From NCBI GenBank assembly GCA_009760885.1, contig CM019693.1, positions 1,678,300 through 1,742,299 of the forward strand: a stretch of DNA of 64,000 nt, written 5' to 3'. The position numbers and the translations under genes are program-made. Source of the stretch: Achatina immaculata (Eukaryota > Mollusca > Gastropoda > Stylommatophora > Achatinidae). Every line of letters starts with the position of its first letter. The first letter of the stretch is position 1. Under the pieces are notes generated by a model that was not told the DNA's origin, ran no database searches, and saw only the letters and a list, made by a program, of their open reading frames with translations. Shown piece after piece: positions 41,901-53,900 of the stretch.

Positions 41901-44900
41901 CAATTTTTTTATAAATAGGAAACTACGAGGTTTTGGTACAGTAAAGTAAGAGAACAAATATTGTAGGATTAAACCTCGAAAAAATCGTAGACAAAGCACT
42001 TTAGTGAGACGAAACTATACCTGAATGTAATAAGTATTCGTTCGTTTGTTATTGTTGTTCAAGTTTGCACCAGACATGGCAGGAGACCGTGTGTATGTTT
42101 GTCTAGTTGGTACCTGCTAGAGAGAATGAATCTAAGCTACGGAATTTCTGTGTATCACGACCTCGTTTCTTTCCGGGTGTCACGATCTCTCATGTCTACT
42201 GAGCAGTTACTAAAGACTATGTCAACAAAACACCTTTTATTGGGGTGCTAGTTGGCTAAGTCGATAGTACGCTGTTCTCTCGTGGCTAGACGGCTGCTCG
42301 TCCTACCGGAGTCCGTGTTCGAATCCCAGGTAATTCTCTTGTGATTTTTCTTTCTCTCACGTCTCACTAAAGATTTTTTCGAGGTTTAATCCTACAGTAT
42401 TTGTTCTCTTACTTTACCGTACCAAAACCTCGTAGTTTCCTATTTATAAAAAAAAGGAGATGAGAGGAGTGTTGTAGAGATGGCATATGTTGGAGATGAC
42501 TGATGATATTATTGCTTCAGTTCCTCCCCCGTTACTGGCGGTAACACAGGAAACGAGCAGATTTTAGAGAGTAAACAAGTGACAAAGTGTGAATGAAGGA
42601 CGCGCAGTGTAGGAAGTGGTTAGTGCCCAGGTAATAAGTGGTTAGTTGTCAGCGCTGGGCTCAACGTGGTGGAGGTATTGGTTTCGGTAGCTCGCAGGGC
42701 CCACCGAGAAGGGGGGTCCAGTTGGTGCATTGCGCCAGGCCCCGGAGAATTCCTCCCAGAGGCCCTGGTAGTAAGGCTCGGGTCTGGTTTGTTATGCATG
42801 CACAGTGTCGGTAGTAAAGAAGTGCGTGCATTACGGTAACTATCTATAAGATTTGCTCCATCCATCTGTCCGTCTGTTTACTCATTCGTTTATACGCCAG
42901 TTCATCCTGCATGTGTACATAGTTAAGGTTAGACAGCCCTCCAGTGTTTTCTGATATTTTTCGTTGGTTACAGGCCATGCATTGCGGTTACTTTTTTTCA
43001 CTCGTCCTCGTGGAAAGTAAATGCGTACTAAGAAAAAGTCAGTTTATCCACCCGCTCGTTCGTCCGCCCGTTTGTCTATCCATCCGTCCTTCTCTCCATC
43101 CACCCGTCCGTCCGTTTCTCCATCCATCCATCCATCCATCCATCCATCCATTCTTTGACCCTCCATCTACTTGATATCCTGTTTATCAAACATTCACTTC
43201 TCCGTTATCTTATCCTTGCTTTATCTCCGGGTATCTTCCACTTGTCACACAACTTCAGCCAAGCTCAGGAATATCCCTACTGTTTGCTCTGGTATATTTA
43301 CACTCTATGCATTTACTGATAAGGTCAGTTTGGGAAGTTTACTAGTAGCCTCCGATGTCACAGACTCTCATTATTCATACTTATGTACTTGAAAGGCTGT
43401 ATGCGATGTCTTGATGTTCTAGATATACGGTATAATAGAGATAAATAACGTGTGCTAGGGGAAGTAATTTATTTATCTTTTCAGTATATCTCTATAGGAG
43501 TGAAACTTTAAGTTATTTATCATTTGAACACATGTGTTGATCTTTGTTAAGCTGGGCAATCTTAATAATCTAATTATTATGTGCAGAGTGGTGTGGTGGT
43601 TATCATGGGTTACTCCAGTCGACCAGAAGGGCTGTTATCATTTGCCTGAGAAAATACATTCTTATTGCCTCTAGTGAATTTCCTGTGTCTTTGATTTGTG
43701 GTAGAGGAACTGTGGTTGGGACATGTGCTCCGAATGACTGACAACTCACTACCAAAAATAGCACTAAGATGAACACCACAGGGGAACAGAAGTAAGGGTA
43801 GACCAAAATAAACATGGAGAAGAACAACAGAGAGGATGTTGAGCAATAGAGGGCTCACCTGGGCAAAAGCAGAAAAAAAGGCAAAGTACAGGAATTTGTG
43901 GAAAACCCTTGTGGAAGCCTCATGTGCCCTGGGCACTTAAGGTTCAGAGAGAAAGAGAGAGAGAGGAACTGTCAGATTTCTTGTGCTAAGTTGAATATGC
44001 CCCATAAAACACTGTAACAGTGGCCAGTTATGCAGATCTAATACTGGTTGCATTAGCCATAAGAGAGGCAGCTCTGCAAAATGATGCTTGGCAAGTTCTA
44101 CAACAGTTAGCATCTATTTGCTTCAGAAATCTCTAAGAATAAAACAAACCATAGTGTGGACATAGTGGAGCTGACAGAGCAGTCAGCAAAGTTCACACAA
44201 ATACAGACATTAGAATATCATGGATAGAAAGAAAATCAAGTAAAGAGATATTGATGGGATTAGGTGTCATAGAAAACTGGCTTGTAAACACCATCAAAGT
44301 TAGAAAGATGAGAAACTGTACTTTGGCCACATCAAGAAATGTAGTGGTTTAGAGAGAGAGAGAGGTTGACAGAAGAAGGCAGAGTGGTGGGTAGAAAGGA
44401 AAAAGGGGCAACCTCCTTGCAGGTGTACTTGGGATATCACAGAAAGTCTGAATATTTCATTGCACAAGGGAGGCAATGAGAGGGACAGCATTCTGGAAAG
44501 GACATGTCACACGATGATGATGAGGGACATTCATATTAAGACATTGTGTAAAGCATATAAAGAAATTCATTCATTCGTTTGCATGTCCCTTGCGGAATTT
44601 TGCCTCCCTAACTGCACTCCTGTAGACCTCTCGGTTGAGAGCAAGATGGCCTGTTGCTGATGCGTCCATTTGCAGATCATCAATATACCTATTTTTACAG
44701 ATAAGAGAAGTTCAAGAATCAGCAACAGAAGAGAGTTTGGTAAATGACCATAAATAAGAAAAAAGAACTGAAAGTTTATTTTGGCAGTACAGCATAGTTG
44801 TGGTAGCCAAATGCATGTTAGAAGTGAAGACCTGTTAAAAAGATAGGCAGAACATTTCCATGTTATACTCAGAAGAGAGGATGAAGCAAAGGCTGGCTTT

Positions 44901-47900
44901 GTCCACAAAAATCACAAATTTTATCCAGAAGTGGAAAGAAAAAAAATATGTTAAGAAACAAAAAATGCCGTTTTGCAGACTACAATCACTGAAACAGCAG
45001 GTAAAGACCAAGCTGTAGTGGTCATCCTCCAGGTAAAAGCATAGATCTAAATCTTGTCACAGTTTTCTTGAAGAGAAGGGAGTTCCTTTGAGGAAGCATT
45101 AGTCATTTCAAGTAAACTGTTTTGCAGAGCCCTGCTCTGAATTTGGAGAGGAAGATAATATTGAAAGAACATTAAGGGGAAAGCAGATTTTATTGAGAAA
45201 ATAAAGTTGGAAGTATTTTAACTTTGAGAAAACAGTAGAGCCATTGCCAGAGGTCTGTTTGCCATCATATGTCGGCTTCATTGAATCTGAGTGAATGTAC
45301 ATGAACCAGTTCTTGAAGATCATTTTCATTGGGCATGGATTCCCATATGTAATAATAACTATTTCTAAAGATGTATTTTCACCAGCAATGAATGTTGCAT
45401 AATAGACAAAGAATAGTATAGAAACTGGTTTCATGTAAATTAGAAATTTTGCATGAGTGTATTATGTCTATCAATAATTATGTCAGTCCGTAAGAACAGC
45501 GAAGAGCAAAAGCTCTATCTTAATGCAAAGAAAACTAAATTGATGACAACTGACAAAACAAACAAAGCAGCTGAAATATGTATCAATGAGGAAAGATTGG
45601 AAGAAATGGAGTTTTGAATATCTTGAATCACTACTAACTAATAATGGAGATTAATGAGGGAAATTAAAAGGAGGACATCTATCACTCTTAAGAAAGTAAA
45701 ACAACTAAAGAATCTGTAGAGAGGAACAGACAGAACTACAAAAATAAGATTTTTAAGGGCATGCATCTTTCCCATTGCAACATATGCCTGTGAGACCTGG
45801 ACACTTAACAAAACAGCTGAGAAACACATAAATGCCTTTGAATGTAAATGCTACAGAAAAGTTCTTCAAATATCATGGACACAGAAAAGAACAAATATAT
45901 CCATACTAAAACTTTACTGAAGAAGGCTGGGTAGTAAAGGGGATTAAACAAAGAAAACTTAAATATTTTGGACACATTAAACGTCACGATAATCTAGAGA
46001 AGACCATCTTGGAAGGGTACATAATGGGAAAAAGAAAGAGAGGAAGACCAAGGTGAAGATTGACCAAGGTGAACATTGTTGATGATCTGCAAACGGATGC
46101 ATCAGCAGTAGGCCATCTTGCTCACAACTGATAGGCCTACAGGAGAGCTGTTATGGAGGCAAAGTTCCGCAAGGGACATGCAAATGAATGAATGAATGCA
46201 TTATGTCTTCTTTTGATTATTTTAGTAATTTAGAGATTTTGTGATGTGAGGGAAAACTGAAAATCTGAAAAAAAAGGATGCAAGAAAGATAGCAGGGGTT
46301 TTAAATTCAAATGTCCATTCATTACTCAATTGTCTTATGTCCTTCCTTATATATCTTTCAGTATTAAGGGAACAGATAGACATATTGATAGAGCTGAGCA
46401 ATTGTTCAGTACTCACATGACCTGGTAAAGTGATAGAGCACAATATTGTATAGTGAGTCTTAAAAATACAAAGCATTTAAAATACGGGAGATACAGAAAT
46501 AGAAAGAGAATGACCATGATATGAAAACCACACATCTTTTGGAGACACGAGATAGCTTAATGGATAATACAGTAGCATCTTGCATCCAGGCAGGTGTTTA
46601 TCTTGCTAGAATCTGTGGCTCGAGTCATGGTCATTTTCTTAACTGTTTTTTTTTTCTTCTTTTTTTCTTTCTGTCACAATGATTGTGCTAGGATTTTTTT
46701 TGGAACTGATACATTTGTGTCTCTCATACACCTTGCATGAAGTACTTTCTGAAAGATCAGTTTTCTCAATAAAATGTCCGATATTTTATATCTTTTTTTT
46801 TTTTTTCCTCAAGTGTTAAAAATAAACACACTTTACAAGCATCAGCGGAAAGTAAACGTTTGTGTTAAATTTTGCTTTTCTTCTGTTATTTTGTGACGAG
46901 ATTTAATCTGTACAAAATAGCTCACATGCTAAAGCAAAGTCAAAACTGGCTGAATCATCTCCATGCAAATTGAGCGTCATCATCATCATCCTGCTGGCCT
47001 GATTATCCTCACTCTAATTTTGCTGATTGCTTTTTTTCCTAGATTTGATACGAGCGTAATTAAAAACCAGTTACAGCAACCAACGACCTCCACAAGTTTT
47101 TTTTCCTCTCTTTTTTTAAATCATTAATTTACTGGTAATTGCTGGTTAACGTATCGCTGCTTTCACATTTTAAGTGCTTTTTTTTTTTTTTTTGAAAGGA
47201 CTAACCATACAACATGGTAGTCTTCTGTTTTCCATGTTACCGTTCATGGCTTTGAACAATTGAAAAAGCAGATGAAGAAAGTTATTTTTGTATAAAATTC
47301 TTTGAAAGATAACCCCCATGAACCCCCTTCTAAAATCCAATGAGAGAAGAGGGTTGTAGAACCCTTTCAAGAGATTATGAATTAATCTATCCATTTTGAA
47401 ATTAGGTAGGGGTGATCATAATGGGAGGTACGCAAATAATGTAAAAGGGAGAGAACTCTAGTGCTGTCTTGACCCTGTGCCAAAAGGGAGAAAGGAAGCT
47501 TCTGAAAATCTAAAGAACTGTGGGAAGGAAGTGTTGGGAGTGTGGGCGGGGTGTGTTTGTGTGTATGTATGAAAGTGAGGAAGCAAGACCAGGAGTGTTA
47601 GACCAGAGGAAGCTTGCAAATGTATGTTCCAGAAATGTGCTAAGGTTGAATGGAGTAATGCTAAACAAAACTGATATATCTTGTCTCCTGCATGTGCTAA
47701 GGTTGAATGGAGTAATGCTAAACAGAACTGATATATCTTGTCTCCTACTCAGTTAAACTATCAGATAATGAGATTTAAGTGTTCAGCGTCTTCTTTTAGT
47801 TGTTTAAAATGACTCCAGTATATCATATGTTCTTCCGAACTATGAGTTATTGTTGTATGAGGGGGTGCTGAATTGACCCAACTTACATCCCAAAATCTGA

Positions 47901-50900
47901 GCATAATTTTGTCAGTGAAAGAGTGGTTATTTTATAAAGTGCCAAGTTACAGGATCACAGCACTACATTTATTATTATTATTTTTTTTCATTAGATCAAT
48001 GATAGAACCCTGTCAGTGAAAGGTGTGATGTTTTCAGGTATGGAACTTCAGGGGAAATCCATGAGTGTATGCTGCAAACATTGAGTGGCAGGTGCCTATC
48101 ATACTTAACAGCGAAGAAGTGGTGTGCTAACTTTAAGCCTGGAGATTTCGAGACTGAAGATGCAGCAAGACCTGGGGAGGCCTTCATCAGTGTCAAGTCC
48201 AGAAATTGCTGATTATGTTCATGATCTTATTTTGGCAGATCGAATTTCAGCTAAAACAATTGCTGTGACGCTAGAGATGTCCAGGTACATGTGTTGGGTG
48301 TGTAATTCATGAGCATTGGGGTATGCAGAAACTGTTGGTCAAGTGGGTGCCAAAATGATGAGAAACGAAATTGAGGAGATCCATCCCTACAAGGTGATTT
48401 TGCAGCATTTTGAGTGATCAAGTGATAACTTTTTTGGAATGACTTGTCACTGTTGGTGGAACATTGTTAACCCAGTATGATTCTAACATTGTTAATCCAG
48501 TATGATTCTGAGACCATAGTCTTTGCAGTGGCAGCTCTTGAGTTTTCCACAGCCAAAGAAATTCAAGACCCAGAAGTCAGCAGGAAGGGTCATGGCCACT
48601 GTTTTTTGGGATAAGAAAGCATTTTGATGACTGACCGAACAATTAATGCAGAATACTTCTCTAACTTGCTGTGGCATTTAAAGAACAAATTTAAATTATA
48701 ACTAGGAGGGAAGCTGTGAAAAAGTGTTCTTTTTTGCAGGACTGTAGGCCTGCTCAGAAGACATTGGATGTTTTGGAGAATCTGGGACTTAAGTGGCATT
48801 GATCATCCACCCCACTTACCAGATATTGCTCATCTCACTGTTTCCTGTTTCCCAACTTTAAAAAGTGTTTAGAAGGGAGGAAATTTTGTAATGATTCAGA
48901 TGTGATAATAACAGAGCTGTATTTCACTGACTAGATATTAGACTGTTTTTTTTTTTTGGAAGGGTTAAAGAAACTTTAGAAGTGATGTGCCAAGTGTGTT
49001 AAATATGTAAGAATAACATGCAGCCTTCATGGCTTTAGGTCATTCCCTTCTTGGCTGGGCTGATAACCTTTTTTTTTTTTACACTCCCTTGTATGCTTTG
49101 TTTTCACTGATATATGCTGATATTACCTGATAACACTAATCACCCTTGTCCTGCTGATCTGTAAATATTGCATTTGTCCTTGACTTACTTAGAAATAACA
49201 TTTTCTTGCCAGTCACTCAAACAGTTTGGGAAGAACTTTTCTGCACTACAAGCACAGCACTTCAGTAAGGCATGTCTTTGGTCTTTTGATCAGTTTCTGA
49301 GCTTATGTCAGTGACAGCCTTATTCTCAGGCATATTCATTTTGATTCTCTCTCTCTCATTCTCTGAACATTTAGGTGCCCAAAGACAAATGGGGCTTCCA
49401 CAAAGGTCTTCCACAAATGTGTCTTTCACTTTTGCTTTTTGGAATAGACTTCATAATAAAAAAGTGCATAGGTAAAACCGGCGTTGATTGGGTACATGAG
49501 ATCCAACTGGAAGATTTTAATTTTGCAGATGACATAACTCTTATCAGTGACAATGTGAAATAGATGCAAGAAAAAACAAATATCCTGTCTTCACTGGCTA
49601 GTAAAATAGGACTTGAAATTAACAAAGAAGAGAAAAAAAAAAAAAGATGAAACTTCTTATTAATCATGAAGGAAAAATATACGTAGAAGGAACAGCTGTT
49701 GAAGAAGTAAACCATTTTGCATACCTCGGCAGCTACATAGACCAGGAAGGAAGTTGGAATTCGAATTGCAAAAACAGCATTGACCTTCAAGAATCTTGAG
49801 AACATATGGCATTCAAAAGTTATAAGCACAAAAAAACCAAGTTAAGATTATTCAGTTCAGATGTAATATCCACCCTCATTTATTCATGCGAAAGCTGGAA
49901 AACAACTAAAGAAATTAGACTCTTTTGAAAATAAATGCCTAAGAAAAATACTCAGTATAAAGTGGAACAAATTTAAGAACAACGCAGAGGTAAGACACAT
50001 GAGCAAACAACAACCTGTTTCATGAGTGATCAGAAAAAGAAGGACTATGTCGGAAACGTGATGAGAAGAAATAGTCAGAGAATCTCAAAACAAGATGTCA
50101 AGTGGAACATGATAGGCCAGTTTAGTGGGCATAACATCACTTGATGAGGTTGAAAAGCGTGCTGAAAACAGGACAATCTGGCAAACTACCATGTGAGCCC
50201 TATGTGACATTTAATGGCACAGGAAGGATGTGAGATATAAGATTTAACCATGGTATTTTATTGTACACTTAAAACTTATTTTCATTAAAGACAGCCCCCT
50301 GGGAACAACTGTGTTAAGAACACACTTCTCTTAACATAGTTTTTGTGAGACAGGTAACATAGATCTGTTTGCTTAAAAACTCTAACCTACTTCTGTAGCC
50401 CTGAAACCTGTAGCAATCAACACTAATTGTAATTGTTATTTTTTTAAAATGAAACTCTAATCAGGATGGTGGATGGATGGGAACATGGAAATCGCCATTG
50501 GGGATCAGAAAAGTGATGTGAAATCAATGAATCCAGGATGTGACAAGCATATGGGCCTCTACAGCAATGGCTGTCAGAATTAGTTAAACAAAACAGAGCC
50601 AGCAGTACTATAGGTGGCAGGAATGGATATCATTGAAGCACGCATCGGATTTCTCATCCCAAAGTCAGAGTGTCTCTGTGGAACTGTCTCAGAGCTGTTG
50701 GGGCTGACGTGGAGAAGGGGCTTAAGTAAGCTACCAGAGGCTGGAAAGCAAAGTTTCGGCCAGGCCAGCCTACACCACGTCTTCATGGCAGTCTGAGCAA
50801 GACCACAGTCTGCCCTAGCATGGAAAGTTGAAGGTACCCAGCCAAAAGCCACATTGCAAAAATCAGGGTACCACACATTATCAATGAAAATGTGTAAGAA

Positions 50901-53900
50901 GAAGATTAAAAACAGATTTATTTTAAAAAAGAGTTTTTATTTATTTTTTAAAAAATAGTTATGCTTTCTTTGACACATTCTTTGAATATGAGCTCTGTTC
51001 TCCCATTCTTGATACCAGGAGTTGTTTTTCCATATAGAAAAACTCAGTGCAGTGAAATGTTTCAGGTTGAGATTTTTATGTTATCTACATGTAAAATTAG
51101 ATGAAGTAATTTAAGATTTAGGAAATGATTTAGTTTTGTACGTACCATATTTTCAGTGAATTCACGTATTAAGGATCAGCAACATTTACTGTGAGTCCAC
51201 TTATTGTATAAAAGTGTGATTTTTTTTTTTTTGCCAGCTTTGAATTACATTACAGTTAACTGCATTTGTTTCAGAGCATTTCTTGATTTGTTTTTTGTTT
51301 TTTTTGCATTTGCTTTTTAATTCATGTATATAAACAATTCTTTCTGTTGTCCTGAATGTTGCTTTCATGCCATTTTACTGTTCAGTTCACTTCTTACAGG
51401 CTAGGTCCTAAACTGAGTTTTCATTTATTTTAAAGTATGCACAGCAAAGCTGTGAAGGTTAGTTTTTTTTTTTTTTCAGTTTATGATGGTGGAGTTTAAA
51501 TTTGGCTTAACCGCATAAAGAGATATCTGTTTTAATTTGTTAATAATTCCAGAAGCACATATGTAAAGGTAAAATCTGTTTCCATGCCAATAAAGTATAT
51601 TTGGTTTCTGTGTTAGACCTATATTTCTAAGACCATCGGTGCATGAAAGTATGATGCGGTCAGTATCATGCCTGATATAACTGTATAGGAGATGTGATTT
51701 CTTTGGTGTTAACAAATTTCAGCCTGACAGTTCTCCGCCCTGCTTCCTTGTTGTGAACCAGATGGAAGGCGGGTGTGATACTGAGCCCTAGACATTGTGA
51801 GAAAGATCGACATGATTGTCATAAAGCCATGCTGCTTAATAAAGTTAAACAAAAACAAAAAAAAAACACAAAATAAAGGCTTGCATCTGATATAATTGAT
51901 TATTGAAAGTTCCTCACCACAAATTTCCAGCAACTTTAGTTCATAGTTACAGGGGGATAATTTGGGGTTGGGGGGAATGGGGGAAGAGACAACTTCAGTG
52001 ATAGCAGCATGAAACTATGTTAAATAGGCAAATATGTAAGCAAGAATGTGCATGATAACTATAGCAAACAAAGAATAATTTAAAAAAAACAGTAGAATTA
52101 TACTTCGAAATAACACCCAAAGCAAAAACTCTTTTGTTCTTGTATGGCAAAAAACACAAAGGAAAAAGAAAGAGAGGTCCACCAAAAACAGTCTGGCAAA
52201 GAACTATTGAAGTTAAGATGGACATAACATGCAGTACAGCTAGGACAAAGCTTGGCCTGCAAATGAATAGAAGGGGAGAGCAGCCCCTTCCCACCACAGT
52301 ACTGAGACTGTACAAATTTAGTTTGAAGTTTAAAATTTCTTTCAGTTATTTTAATTTTTTTTTTTTAAATCCCAGCAGGCCCGCGGACGATTTCAGGTAT
52401 CATCTATTGACAAGCGAGTTCAGACACCATCTAAGCACTTGAACTGTCAGTTGCAGCAAAAGCTTTTGGCTATGGACTTAGAGGATGAAGATAGTGTGAG
52501 TTAGTTAACACCAAGAAGATTAATACAGACGTCTGCTTGATGAAGATAGTGTGAGTTAGTTAACACCAAGAAGATTAATACAGACGTCTGCTTCATGATT
52601 TCTGAAGCTGCTAGTGTCCAGACTTCTGAGCCTGTGATGATGAATTATGATTAGAGATTAGATGAGGACATTTGTGTCACTCATAAACCACATTCGAAAC
52701 AGATCAGTTCCGTAATAAACCAGAAACTGGTCCAAATAGCACCAGATAGCACATGTTAATATTTCTGCTGTAGTAAAGTGGGATCTGTTTGTGATGATGA
52801 TACAGTGTGTCTCCTGGTGTTTGACCTTGGGTTGTTCAAGTGTAAGACATGCTCCTCAATTTTCCACCAAAAATAAAAAAAGTTTGGTTTATTGTTCAGA
52901 GATGTCAAGTTTATTGTATCCTGTTATCAGCTGGGACTCTGCACCTTATCAGCAGCAGTAAATGCACCAACAATAGTGGGCAATCAAGACTCATGTATTG
53001 TCTGCTTTTCATTAGTGGGTTTCCAGTTAGAGAAGTACAGCAGGTAGCTTGTGCAGGTAACGGTCTTGGCAGGGATCTGACACAAATCCCACAGCCCTGC
53101 GGCTTTAAAAGAGACCATGATTGACCTCTGAACATGTGTGCATATATGGGAAGGCTTGTAATCAAACCTGGGTCCAACTCTGCTATATTGTATTTTGTGT
53201 GTGCCACCATATTGCTTTTGCTTGTTGTTTTCTTATTCTTCTTTTGCATGTTGTTTTCTTCTTCTTCTTTTACTTCTTCTTCTTCTTTTACTTCTTCTTC
53301 TTTAGCTTCTTTTTCTTTTACTTCTTCTTTTACTTCTTCTTCTTTAGCTTCTTTTTCTTTTACTTCTTCTTTTACTTCTTCTTTAGCTTCTTTTTCTTTT
53401 ACTTCTTCTTTTACTTCTTCTTCTTCTTTTACTTCTTCTTCTTTTACTTCTTCTTCTTCTTCTCTTACTTCTTCTTCTTTTACTACTTCTTCTTCTTCTT
53501 CTTCTTTTACTTCTTCTTCTTTTACTACTTCTTCTTCTTCTTCTTTTACTTCTTCTTCTTCTTTTTCTTTTACTTCTTCTTTTACTACTTCTTCTTCTTC
53601 TTTTACTACTTCTTCTTCTTCTTCTTTTACTTCTTCTTCTTCTTTTACTTCTTTTTTTACTACTTCTTCTTCTTTTACTTCTTATTTTTTTACTTTTTCT
53701 TCTTTTACTACTACTACTACTTCTTCTTTTACTTCTTTTTCTTCGTCTTTTACTTTTTCTTCTTCTTTTCTTCTTCTTTTACTTCTTTTTCTTCTTATTC
53801 TTCTCAAAAGGGCGGTGATTACACTGTGTTGAATTTAGGTGCCCATTGGTCTAACACATCCAGTTTTGGCTTGACACAATTTTAGGACTGGGTTCATTTT

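Larger units (their letters stand above)
41472..42456. mobile_element. Long inverted-repeat structure carrying tRNA-like modules
   Basis: Left arm 41472-41902 and right arm 42011-42412 are near-perfect reverse complements (~400 bp). The intervening 41903-42010 is itself repeated in inverted form at the right end (42361-42456), so 41903-42456 looks like a ~554-bp element with ~95-bp terminal inverted repeats, and the left arm is a second, inverted, partial copy. Each arm contains a tRNA-like segment. No ORF. It could be a foldback/MITE-type element or a head-to-head SINE pair. Confidence 0.8.

Noticed and set aside
42242..42330. Functional tRNA gene
   Set aside because: A- and B-box-like sequences are present but the T-stem pairs poorly and the segment lies in a repeated element.
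50580..50876. 98-codon ORF in repeat R1
   Set aside because: The frame is not kept in the second R1 copy at 58690-59340.
52134..52442. 102-codon plus ORF overlapping PPIP5K exon 2
   Set aside because: Different frame from the exon; the exon frame is fixed by phase-0 splice sites and the acidic motif before GICAMAKKS. The 5' part may be LINE debris.
53121..53885. 254- and 232-codon Phe/Tyr- or Ser/Thr-rich ORFs as membrane or mucin-like proteins
   Set aside because: They are translations of a TTC-type simple repeat lying inside a PPIP5K intron.
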